Assembly (NCBI RefSeq): GCF_001680005.1
Contig: NC_033565.1
Location: forward strand, 1,035,501-1,099,500
DNA: 64,000 nt
Direction of reading: 5' to 3'
Origin: Plasmodium coatneyi
Taxonomy: Eukaryota; Apicomplexa; Aconoidasida; Haemosporida; Plasmodiidae
The translations under genes were made by a program, and so were the position numbers. The notes under the pieces were generated by a model that had not been told where the DNA came from, made no database searches, and saw only the letters and a list, made by a program, of their open reading frames with translations. This document shows, piece after piece, positions 21,629 through 31,871 of this stretch (position 1 is its first letter; each line of letters begins with the position of its first letter).

Positions 21629-24600
21629 CTAGGAACTGAGCAACTTCAACCCCCTTGCGTGGAAGAACTGCTCTGGGTGTATCTCCTCGCTCATAGTGAT
21701 CACCGCCGTTTTGGAGTAAGAACACTTGGATAACAGGTGCACTTCCGCAGCTAGCTGTTTTGCCCCCACGTCTGAAAAAAAAAAAAAATCGAACATGGAA
21801 AAAATTACACGAACAAGCAAAGTAAAAAAAGGCAGTACACGCAAACGTAAGCATAAGCTACATGTAGGCCGCTCCTCTACATAGGACAGAACAAATTAAG
21901 GAAACATAAGGAAACTCCTCTCTGCGCAAATTCCCGTGAGGAAACTCCAAAAGGGGCTACTTCCCAAGGTTGGCCACCTCCTCTTACAGTGCACTTTTGG
22001 AAAAGAAATATTTTTACCCGTATGGCTCATTTGGACCGTTCCAGACAGGCATGCGCGGGATTCTCCTGCAACGAAGTTTGTAAAAAAAATAAAATAAAAT
22101 AATAAAGGAGAAAGTGACTACATGCATGAGCAACGAAACGGAATGGCAACAACCTCCATGTAGAGGTAGTCACTTTGAGCCCATCCCTTTGTTTTGCATT
22201 ATGTTTATTTTTTTTTTTTTTCCCCTCGCGGAGGAGATTACTCGGAAGGTCAAGAAGCGTCCACTTTATTTCCTGCCTGCCCTCAATTTTTATCTTTCCC
22301 TAAGTAGGAAGGAGGAGGAATTAAAAAAAAGAAAAGAAAATGAATCATTTGGCGCGTGCCGTCTGCATTCAAGCTGTTCTTTCACTGCAATTTTTTTTGT
22401 TGCTGATTTGTTGATATGTTGATTTGTGTGTGTGTGTTTTTTTTTTTTTTTCATTGTGGCACTTTGCCATGTGTATACCCCCATCTGGCGATCCTTACCA
22501 AATTGCATTTCAAACTGTGTCCAACAATTTCGCCGTGAAAGGGTAGTCGCACAAAAAAGGGCTCCGTTATTTTCTTGTCAAGACTTATGGAAGGCGCGTT
22601 CTTATTCCATTGCAGGGCAAGGTCTACTTGTGCGCATTTGTCGCTGGCCCTTTTAAGGGTGTAGGAACCTGAGGGGGGTTCGAATTGTGTTATCACTAAT
22701 GCGTTGCGTCTTCTTCTAAGTACAATCGGAACGCATCATTATCGTGTTAGCTGGTTCGGCCCGATTTTTACTGTGCACTTACCGATAAGGGGAGAAGGTA
22801 CATCCCTGAAGTAGTACGTGAGCACTTTGTTGCTCGTATGTTTGGTAGCCACTTGGATGTGTAGGGTCTTCCCCCTGATCGACGCAAAACGGGTGTGCAA
22901 TGAGTGGAGGGTACATTCACGCGGGTGTATGCCGTTGCACGCGATTCAGAGGCAACTTCATTGAGTGCACACGAAACAGTTGGTAACTCTTCCCTTTATT
23001 CGTTCCCCTCTCATTGAGTACCTCTTCTCCACGTTGGCAAAATCTGCTGCGTACAGATCGCAGACATGGTCGTCCAGCTCGAGCGTCAGGTCAACGTCCA
23101 AGTACCGCTCGTCGTCGCACTGCAGTATTATTTCGCCCTGCAAAGGGGGGAGTGGCGTTAACGGACAAGCATAAACACGCTTACTCAGTAACGGACACAC
23201 GCAGAACGCATTCCAACCTTCACTTCCGCGCTCCGATTTTCCAAACTTGTTACAAAACCGGTGAGCTCCTCCCTAATGAGCAGGTGAGTGGGTGCCCGCT
23301 TGCTTCTCCTGGGAGGGGAGTTAAGAACGGTACACATAGCAAATGTGTCTCTTCCAAATTGGCCCACTCTTCAACGAGCGTACTCATTTGTGGAGAGGAA
23401 ACTCTATCTGTTCGATGATGGCCTCATTACTCGTGGACATAAACCGGGACGTAGGTCTGAATATTCCCCCTGCTAATCTTCACGCTCTCATTTTCAGCAA
23501 AGTGGTTTTCGATGGGGATTTGTTGGTGCTTCCCCAAACGGGTGCAGTAATTGTATAAGAAGAAAAGATATAAGTGGTAGTCTGCATTGGGTGGAAGTGG
23601 AGTCTCCCCCATGGCAAGGTTGTCCCTCCTGGCCAAGGTGTAGAATTTTACAAGTAGCTTGAAGAAGGTCTCTCTTGTCTTCCTGTTCGTGCGAGTCCCT
23701 TTTGTGGGTGATACAAAAGCAGGCTTGGCATTTACGTATAGAACATCATTTGCTTCCTTCCTTTTGGCAAATGCGGAGGGGAGGTTTTCCAGTGTCCCCA
23801 TTGAACTGTTTGCGTCTTCCAAATCATCGTTGCTAAATATGCTGTCCTTATCGCTCTCGCTTTGCTGACTCGGGAAGGTAAATTGGACCCTCCCCTGTGG
23901 CAAATAACTACTGCACACAGTTGGTGCATCTTCCCCCAGGTGAACACTCTTATCCCTGTTTGCCAACATTAAGAAGTTGTAAAAGGGGAAGAAGCTACTC
24001 TGCAAAACGTCCCCCCTTTTGTACATATCTCCTTCTAGATAATATATAAAGGGAGAGCTTCCCTGTCGGATATGTCTGCCAAATGGAATGGTGGACGTTA
24101 TGTATGCATCCCCCATGGTGCGAATCTTTTGCAGGACTACTACCTTGTTGTGGCTCCCTTGTCTGTAATGGGTGAATAGGCAAGAACCCCGCTTGACCAT
24201 CTTACCTTCCATGTAGGTTAAAAAATCTTGCATAAAGTTGTAGTAGAGTAGCTTATTGGCATTATTTGCAGCCTCCACCTGGGGACTTTCACTGTTCTCA
24301 CCTTCCATCAGTAGAAGGACTATCAAAAGGAAGCTGTTCCTTCTCATCAACAAGAAGGGGAAAACAACTTTATTCTTCACCCGTACGGAATAACAACATA
24401 TTGTTCTGTTCAGTTGGACAAACTCGGAGTGCGTGTCTACCACTTGGAAGCTTCTTCTTATTATCTGCTCTTTAAGTAGTTCTTCCACTTTCCTCAGTTT
24501 GGAAACATTCACGTAATTGTGTGTCTGCGAAGAGGGGGTGGACAATCGATACACACGAAGGTGAGCATTTTCACGCCAGTCCTTTCTTTTTCCACCTTCT

Positions 24601-24742
24601 TTGCTTCTTTTTTTTCTCCTTCTCTAACCTGCACACATCTCGCGTACACCTCCATGTTGGGAAAGTGCCTCTCATAAATCAAGGCATGCTCCCCTCCCTC
24701 TGCCACAGGGGCAAAAAGGTACAGCGCCCTTATTCCGCTCAT
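21629..24742 (-). CDS. Mu-adaptin-like protein, probable AP-5 complex subunit mu, nine exons
   Basis: This is probably a medium subunit of an adaptor complex that selects cargo in endosomal traffic. The exons are 24629-24742, 23431-24524, 23218-23308, 23022-23137, 22783-22874, 22499-22668, 22242-22299, 22018-22065 and 21629-21771. They sum to 1926 bases (641 residues) and every phase closes. The start (M-S-G-I-R-A-L-Y-L-F) and the following E-R-H-F-P-N-M-E segment resemble the N-terminal longin-like domain of AP5M1. The last 250 residues alternate beta strands as in a mu homology domain (E-E-L-T-G-F-V-T-S, G-E-I-I-L-Q-C-D-D, I-K-W-T-L-L-D-L-P, A-C-L-S-G-T-V-Q-M). The middle contains a low-complexity insert. 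Assignment to AP-5 rather than another mu class is inference. Confidence 0.7.
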
Positions 24743-25659
24743 AGGGACAGCTCTCTAAAGGTCATCCCTCGGAATGATTCTTTCTTTTTAAATGCAAATT
24801 TTGACCTGGTGAGGGGTCAACCCCGCTCGGCCACAAGTTAAAGCAAGTTGGACAGGTGAACAGGCTTGCACCAGCGCAAGCCCGCTCTGCCACTAAAAGG
24901 AAATACGCAAGAAACTGGGGAAGACGGGGCAGGCGAGGCAAATTGGAATAAAAAATTGCCCTCCCGAGGGGGCACAAAAATGGGTAGTACAAAACAAGGA
25001 GGTACAAAAATGTGTCATCAAAAGGGACATCAAAAAAGTGAAACCAAAAAAGTGCCAAGCCAAACGCTACCTCACCCAGGTGACAAAAAAAAAAAAAAAT
25101 TCTCATATCAAGGGGAGGGTACAAAAAATGCCAAGAAAAGCAGTGGAAGGCATAATTATGTGCCCCTTTTTTTTTTTTTTTTTTTTGTCCCCCAAATGTT
25201 TACCCCGTGCATGAGTAAAAAATCGACACGGGGACGGGGGCACAAAAAGGGGCAGTCGGGAAAGAGTGGGCGCACTTTTAAAACCAGGCAGACATATCAG
25301 CGCAGTGGTCCCTATGCAGACGAGTATCCATATAGAGGAAATGTATGTAGGGGCACACTTGTGAGGAGAAGCGCTGCAATTATAGTGCCATCGACGACGC
25401 ATGTGCCATTTTGCCCGCCCTTCAGAACACATCAACTTAAAGACAAATCCTGGTAACAATGCGACGCCGATATGCCCCTCTAACCACATAGTTGTAAATT
25501 ATTTACCAACAGGTTGTCACATCAGAATGGGGAAGAAAAAAAAAAAAAAAAAAAGGTACCCTCCCATTAGCCATAGCCCTATTCCTTACCCCCCCAATGC
25601 GGCCACGCTCCTACCCAGCAGACGACACATTCCTCCCATCCCATCCACTTGGACCATGT
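24743..25659. other. Intergenic between two minus-strand genes
   Basis: This spacer contains an A tract at 25085-25099, a T tract at 25166-25186 and an A tract at 25535-25553. Near 24970-25060 are imperfect direct repeats of GGTACAAAAATG type. A long plus-strand open frame here is Lys/Gly/Thr low-complexity without gene context, so I do not call it. It probably carries the promoter of the mu-adaptin gene. Confidence 0.5.
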
Positions 25660-26352
25660 CTAATTCACGCTAAAAATGGAGTTCAAAAATTGGAACAAAT
25701 TTTTCTTCTGCGGGATTTGTTCTGGCAGCTTCTCCACGATCATTGCTCGTTTGTTTCCCTCCCCAGCAGAGAGCTCCTCACGATACTTACTCTTGCGTTT
25801 CAAGTCACGCGCAAGGGTGGCATTCTTCTTCACTGAATGATGTCCACTCAAAGGTTCACAGTCGACCAAGTTATTAAATTCTAACGTATAAACTGCAGTC
25901 CTTCTCTTCCTTTCATGCAACTCGTTCATGTAACACCTTTTGCATATACGAACTTGTTCGAGATAATAGTTTAGGGTGTTTTTGGTGTTCCTCCTCTTCA
26001 TTTCATAATACGGGTGGTTCACAGATTTGTCACCTTTTGGCGTTAAGCTCAAGCTGGAGGAAGGTACTTCATTCCCGAAGTCGTGGTATTCATTTGCTTT
26101 CCGTACTCTCTGTGTCTGGTATTCATTTTTGCTCTCCCTGCACGGGTATAACTTTCTGGATGCGCCTCTCTCTTCCACATGGTTTGACGGCAATATGAAG
26201 GCATTTTTTTCTTTCACCTTTGAATAATGCCTTTCCTTCTCGGAGTACTCTGCGTCGTGTTTCTTTCCACTGCGCCTCTCTTCTCGTCGCCTTTCATCTG
26301 CACCAACTTGGGAAATTTTAGCGTACTCATTTAGCTGGGTCAGTCTGTCCAT
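25660..26352 (-). CDS. Conserved Plasmodium protein, charged, unknown function
   Basis: This single exon codes for 230 residues (M-D-R-L-T-Q-L-N-E-Y start). It is rich in Arg, Lys and Glu, with predicted coil in the first 60 residues. The most ordered-looking stretch is residues 125-165, holding C-K-R-C-Y-M-N-E-L-H-E-R. A Cys-x-x-Cys pair there could bind metal only if other ligands join it, and I see just one further Cys nearby (D-C-E-P-L-S). No signal peptide or membrane segment is seen. I do not recognise a family. The unbroken frame and preserved codon structure support a real gene, though additional 5' exons cannot be excluded. Confidence 0.6.
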   Translation of the reverse strand: MDRLTQLNEYAKISQVGADERRREERRSGKKHDAEYSEKERHYSKVKEKNAFILPSNHVEERGASRKLYPCRESKNEYQTQRVRKANEYHDFGNEVPSSSLSLTPKGDKSVNHPYYEMKRRNTKNTLNYYLEQVRICKRCYMNELHERKRRTAVYTLEFNNLVDCEPLSGHHSVKKNATLARDLKRKSKYREELSAGEGNKRAMIVEKLPEQIPQKKNLFQFLNSIFSVN

Positions 26353-27216
26353 TTTGTATTGTGAAGGGGGGGAATTTTTGCCTCACTCAGACGTCTTTCG
26401 CGAAAGGGCAGCACGTCCAAAAAGGGGAATTCCAGCGCATAGGCAGCAGGGGTGGTTCGAAAAAAAAATAAAAAAATAAGAAAGTAATGAAACAAAAAAT
26501 ACAATAGCGTACACCGATTTAACGCAAGTGCTATCGGGTGGGACAATCCACATGACGCCGCGTCGGAAGTGGTGCTCTCCGATGGCGAACAAAATGAATG
26601 TGGAAACTGTAAAAAATTGCCAGAGACGCACAAAACTTCTAATCTGTCCTGGTATTAAAAGAAAAAGCAACTGAATCGAAGTAATCCTACATTTTTATCG
26701 CAAAGCGGGAAGCCTTATTTTTTCGCTTGCACAGTTTCCAGGAGGAAAAAAAAAAAGTATCACATTATGGCAACATCAGGGGAGAAAACATAAAAAAATA
26801 TTGTTAAAGCTTTTGCCTCCACAAAGTTGGGAGTGGGGACAGTAAATGGTAATGAGTACTGACGGAATGGACAAATCACCGTCACAAGGTAGCCAAACTA
26901 AAACGCATTTCACATGTGCGCTGTGAAAAATATGAACAAGAAAAAAAAAAAAAAAAAGAAAAAGAAAAACGGACAAATGGCTACCTACCTGTGCAGCTGC
27001 GCTTTTGTATGCAAACTGTAAGAACGAACATGTAAAGGGGGTAAGGGAAACCCTTATATACGATGTGCGATAAGGAGAAAAACCAAAACCGTTACCCAGT
27101 TGCTCTGTTTACATGTGAGAAAGACTTCTTTTTGTCTCTAGATCGAGAAGGGAACCTCCTAGCAATTCAAAATATCGCATGAACTGTTCATACAAAAATG
27201 TACGATTTGGCGAGTC

Positions 27217-27253
<37 letters not shown>

Positions 27254-28467
27254 TCCCGTATGTGTGTACTGTTAACTAATTTTTTCCCAAACGGATTATT
27301 AAAGTTAAGGATAGGGCAATGAACAAAAAAAAAAAAAAGGCAGCTACGGATAAGCCACAGAAGTCTACTTCTCCCATCGCTAAAATAAAAGGCAAAACAT
27401 TCATTTTACGTGCGTCTCCTACATTGGCATCCAGTTGTAGAGGACATTTTTCGCCAAATGGGCATAACTCGAAAGGGAGGGGAAGACTTCTCCAAAATGT
27501 ATTCCTCCGTTTGTTTCCACTGAAACGGTAATGTTGGGGATTAACCAATGGTGTACAATGTACCTTCTGTGGGGGGGGGGGGGGGGAATATTCACCTCAA
27601 TGGGAGACAGAACAGACCCTACAGAAGGTAATCACGAATCCAATCAATTGAGAGAACGACAACAGACAGAAAAAAAAAGGAACATTCAAAGTTGTGCAGC
27701 TCGGTTGAAAACGATCAAAAAGGTGTTGCCGTTAAATGTGGCGAACATACACAGGTGTTGACCAATTGCACATGAGATGATTAAAAAAAAAAAAAAAAAA
27801 ATGGATAAAAGAGGAAAATAATTCATTTCACAGCTAAGCTGTGGCATTTCTTAAATTAACAAAATGGCATGTAAGGGAGGCGAAAATTTGAGAAAAGTGT
27901 CGAAAAAAGAGTAACCCCCTTGGAGAAGGCTTACGAAAGGCGCTATCAGCGAGCGAACGTTCAGGCCGATGCAAAACTGATCAATTTTTTTTTGTATCGA
28001 CGTTTTAAACAATTATAACATTCGACTGCACAAATGTTCGCACTCACATGAACAAATTTTCCGAATGGAATTTCTCACCCACTTGCGAATATCAGGAGCA
28101 AAATGTTAAGTGGAGGGAGTAATCCTTTTGCAGTTCTTCCTCCTACACGCCCCCTGTGGGATTAGCCGTAATCAGTGGGATTGAATATACATGCTTTTAA
28201 ATTTTTTGGCCAATTTCTTTTTCCCAAAAATGAAAATTTTGCAAGATAGTTTGGTATGTTCATACAAAGCAGCTACTCATCCGTAGCAGTAATTTCAGAA
28301 GGTGCGTACGGCTTGGTGAAGTCGTGAAAAGTAGGAGGAGTGGACCAGTTTTCGGGAAAGAACCGAACCGGATGCCCCGCTCGCCTCGTCCAACGAGCAC
28401 AAACGTGTAGGAGCCCACACACGCATCGCTACTCTAACACATCGCCACGTAGAAACGCCCCCCCCCG
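26353..28467. other. Long divergent intergenic region
   Basis: This is 2.1 kb between divergent genes. It contains A tracts at 26461-26482, 26940-26957, 27221-27250, 27329-27338 and 27782-27800, and a run of about 16 G near 27572-27587. Two overlapping short frames at 27276-27548 are not convincing. I see no other gene; the region probably carries both promoters. Confidence 0.5.
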
Positions 28468-29250
28468 ATGGATGAATACAAATGCAGCAGCTGCCTAGAC
28501 GACGTGTGCACGAGGAGCGAAAAAAAGCTGTTCTACTTTGACATTTGTAAACATAAGATCTGCGGAGAATGTCTGGAGAACCACCTCAGCCAGCATAGCA
28601 AGCAACATTGCCCACGTTGCAAAATAGGTGTGTCAAAAAAAAATGTGACTCCCTTTGACATCGAAGAGAGAATCTACTCCAATCAAAAAAACATCCGATC
28701 CCAATTGACCGAAATTTTTAACAAAAAAAGACACAACTTTGAAAGTACCCCCCTGTACAATAACTACTTGGAGCAAATTGAAGACATCATCTACCTGTTA
28801 ACAAACGAAGCGGACGAAAAAAAGAGAAAAATAATCGAAGCATACATTAAAAAATACGAAAAGGAAAATCAAAAAATCATAGAAGAAAATAATGTTATCA
28901 TATTTGAAAATGAAAAAAAAAAAATACATGATATTGTAAAACAGGAAGGGAACTTTTATGAAATTATTAAGCACAGACCACTTATCAAAAAATATCAAAA
29001 TGAGTCATTTGTGCATTCCCTTGTTAGAGAAAATCCCAAGCTGTTTGATGAAATAAAAGTTACGAACATTACTGAGAGCCAGCCACAGCCACTAAATCCT
29101 GCCATCAAGAACGACACAGACATTCCTTTGCGTAGATTTTCCTCAGAAGAGGAGCTGAAGAAGTCGGACCATGCGGGGGGGTACGATATCTCCATCGTCT
29201 TTAAAAGGTGCGACACGGAGTTCAATTCCACCATTTATCTTAACATATGA
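28468..29250 (+). CDS. MAT1: CDK-activating kinase assembly factor MAT1
   Basis: MAT1 is the RING-finger subunit that stabilises and activates CDK7/cyclin H-type kinases (in Plasmodium, the MRK-class kinase) and links them to TFIIH. The protein is 260 residues, intronless. The N-terminal C3HC4 RING is clear: C-S-S-C at residues 6-9, then C-K-H-K-I-C-G-E-C and C-P-R-C-K by residue 51. A highly charged coiled-coil region follows (residues 65-185, rich in Lys, Glu and Ile), the usual MAT1 layout. The C-terminal part is less conserved and shorter than in human MAT1 (309 residues). As I recall, MAT1 lies near OPRT in P. falciparum, so synteny supports the call. Confidence 0.88.
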   Translation: MDEYKCSSCLDDVCTRSEKKLFYFDICKHKICGECLENHLSQHSKQHCPRCKIGVSKKNVTPFDIEERIYSNQKNIRSQLTEIFNKKRHNFESTPLYNNYLEQIEDIIYLLTNEADEKKRKIIEAYIKKYEKENQKIIEENNVIIFENEKKKIHDIVKQEGNFYEIIKHRPLIKKYQNESFVHSLVRENPKLFDEIKVTNITESQPQPLNPAIKNDTDIPLRRFSSEEELKKSDHAGGYDISIVFKRCDTEFNSTIYLNI

Positions 29251-29390
29251 TTTGGGCTTTTCTGCCGTTTTTCGCGTCCCTGAGGAAGATGTGTATACCA
29301 ATTTGTGTCCGTTCACCCAGCAGTTACATAGCTATATTTTGGGGCACCCCTATCAACTGAATAGCGGCTCATAGGCGTGGTCACCCCATT

Positions 29391-29431
<41 letters not shown>

Positions 29432-29787
29432 TTTATTTATTTTTTTTTTATTTATTAATTTTTTTTTTTTATATTTATTTTTTTTTTTTTTTTCTTCCAC
29501 CTTGCGCGGTTTTAACCCTACTCGGCAGTTGGTCTCAACCTCTCTTTTTCCTGGCACTGTTCGGTGTGTTTCCCGCGCGCGAAGAAGCGTGGCAGGAGTT
29601 ACCAATTTTTCCGAGAATTAAAACTGCGTTGCCGATTTTTTACAATTTTTGGTGCATGCTAACCGCGCTACCCCCCCATACACGTGACTTCAAGAGGGAG
29701 TGAGCATTCCCACTGGGGGAAACACTGTTGTGATGTGGCCGCAACGGCAAGTTAGCTTTACCCTCTCTCGCCGCGGGCCCCACAAGG
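29251..29787. other. Intergenic with long T-rich tract
   Basis: About 100 bases at 29395-29493 are almost only T with scattered A. Predicted peptides across this tract are poly-Phe/Lys artefacts. No gene is seen. Confidence 0.6.
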
Positions 29788-30383
29788 ATGGTCCTCCTCA
29801 CGGGAAAACGGAACCCCCTGCCATTCGTAAAAGAAAACAAAGAAGAAAAAGAAGCACACCGGGATTATGTTAAAACGGTGGAGGAAGAATCCATAGAGTG
29901 CGAAATAAATAAGAAGAAAAAAACATGGACCCCGCGCAAACTCCAGAAGGAGTTCACCATACAGAAGCATGACGTGCTTTGTCTGAGTCGTTATCGATAC
30001 CACCCTTTTAAGGTCGTCTGTCAGAATGGCTTTTCCTTTTTGCAACCTGGGGAGAGCTACTACACCTCCAGTTATAAATTGTAAGTGCGATACAAGCACC
30101 TCCCAGGGGATACCAATACCTCTACTCAAGCTGTACCACCAACGCCATCGTACATGGCGATACTCTTTGCCGCACTTATCATGGTTCCCCGCACCCCAAC
30201 CACAACCACATCAACCACACTCCAACACAAGCACTCATCTACTTCCCACATCGCAGGCAGAACCGGAACTACAAACTTGTTTTCGAGAACTTGTGCGCGT
30301 CCCCATCTATTCAAATTTCCTTCTGTGGAATTATCATGACCGCTATTGCAGCTGTGGTGGACCTGAAGAACAGACGTTTCTGA
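29788..30383 (+). CDS. Small conserved protein with C-terminal membrane segment, two exons
   Basis: Exons 29788-30080 and 30257-30383 join in phase (GTAAGT donor, ACATCGCAG acceptor) to give 139 residues. The N-terminal 60 residues are charged. Residues near 75-95 are aromatic (L-S-R-Y-R-Y-H-P-F). A hydrophobic stretch I-S-F-C-G-I-I-M-T-A-I-A-A-V-V near the C terminus is a likely single membrane segment, followed by D-L-K-N-R-R-F. I do not recognise the family. Small membrane-anchored mitochondrial assembly factors have this layout, but that is a guess. It is the last core gene before the variant-antigen island. Confidence 0.6.
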
Positions 30384-30556
30384 ATCAAGCAAAGGAGGAA
30401 TTAAGAAATACACTTCAAAAAGGGGAAAGGAAAAAAGAGAAAAGAATAAAATGTAGTATAGACGATATATGACATTATATATATCGCTGAATGGGAGGAA
30501 AGTGGAATATTATTCCAATATGTGACTTCTATTTATATGGCCCTATCACGGTTATG
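30384..30556. other. Boundary between conserved core and variant-antigen island
   Basis: Conserved genes stop at 30383. By 30556 the sequence matches KIR/SICAvar 3' flanking DNA also present near 61,310-61,380. The break therefore lies within about 170 bases. Confidence 0.6.
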
Positions 30557-31420
30557 TCAAAGTGTATTTTGTAATAAATGATCTAAATGCAATTCTTTGT
30601 CATGAACATTTTCTTCCATTTCACACTCCTCAAATACTAATCCAAGGATTAGCATCCACAATTTCGCTACAAATTGCTTCTTCTTAAGGAAAAGGTACTT
30701 AAGGAAGATGTTCCTTAGGAACATCAATCCTAAACCCGGAATCTGCACATGGAATCTGTTCCGTAAGGACCTGTTCCTTAGGATCAAACTCTTCATCAAA
30801 AAAAATGTCTTCCTCCCTAAACCCCGAATCTGAACAAGAAACCTGTTCCTTACAAACATCGACCCTAGGAACCTCTCCCTTAGGAACATCTTCCTTAGGA
30901 ACAAAATTTTCTTCCCTAAACGCCAAACCTAAACCTGGAACCTGTTCCTTAGGAATATCAACACTAGGAACAAAGTCTTCCTTCCTAAACCCTAACACTG
31001 AACTAGGAACACCTTACTTAGGAACATCTTCCTTAATAACGAATTCTTCCTCCCTAAACCCGGAATCTGAACTTGGAACCTGTTCCTTAGGAACCTCTTC
31101 CCTAGGAACAAGGTCTTCCTTCTGTAAACGCGGAATCTGAACATGGAACCTACTCCTTAGGTTCAAAGTTTTCTTCCCATTCACATTCCTCAAACAACAA
31201 AGCTAAAATAAGCATCCACAACTTAACTGTTAAACGATTGTTCGGCTCATACGAATTTTTACACAATTGTTGCTGTTCTAATTGTTGCGCTGGCTCGTCC
31301 ACTTTTGTACATGTAACGATTTCCCTGGCTTTAACACTGCCCGTACCAAAGCCCTTATTTGGTTGCTTCTTCCCCTTGAATGCTAGTATTTTTTTCTTGT
31401 GGTATCCCTTTCACATATTT
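30557..31420 (-). pseudogene. SICAvar last-exon remnant and associated relic coding motif
   Basis: Read on the minus strand, 30699-31110 encodes the repetitive tail of SICAvar cytoplasmic exons, built on V-P-K-E-Q-V-P-S-S-D-S-G-F-R-E-E-D. An in-frame TAA follows E-D-V-P-K near 31015, and the frame changes again further upstream. About 31150-31420 encodes a different block ending K-L-W-M-L-I-L-A-L-L-F-E-E-C-E-W-E-E-N, closed by TAG. A second partial copy of that block occurs at about 30570-30680. No alpha domain, cysteine-rich domain, membrane exon or SICA_C core is present, so this is debris. It lies just downstream of KIR1 in the same orientation. Confidence 0.75.
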
Positions 31421-31710
31421 CCTTCGCTCCTACTACTATACTTCCACTGCTCTCCTTCCTCTTTCATTTAATATTAAATGTTATTCATGTGCACATTTAT
31501 AAAAATTTTTTTTTTATGCATTGCATTGTTCCTGTGGTAATTTTCATATATCAGTTCATATACGCATGTATCAAAATTTTTCCCCTTCTTTTTTGGGCAC
31601 ATTTGCATAATTATTTGATGCTGATAACGTACACACACATTGTAAGTTATTATATAGTTCCTGCTGGGGAAGGAACATTACATGTTATTTATGATAAATA
31701 GAGGGGAACA

Positions 31711-31822
31711 TTACATTCCATGTTCCGTACTGTGATAACCTATTTTTGTTTGTCTCTGTTGTTTTTGTCTTGGTCTTCCTTGTTGTTTCTGTTGTTGGTT
31801 CTGTTCTTGCCTCCGTTGCCGC

Positions 31823-31871
<49 letters not shown>

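Noticed and set aside
24866..25456. 196-codon plus-strand frame
   Set aside because: Its composition is Lys/Gly/Thr/Gln low-complexity from A-rich and T-tract DNA, with no motif and no gene on that strand nearby.
27276..27548. Overlapping 90-codon minus and 70-codon plus frames
   Set aside because: They shadow each other, depend on a poly-Phe/poly-Lys tract and show no family motif.
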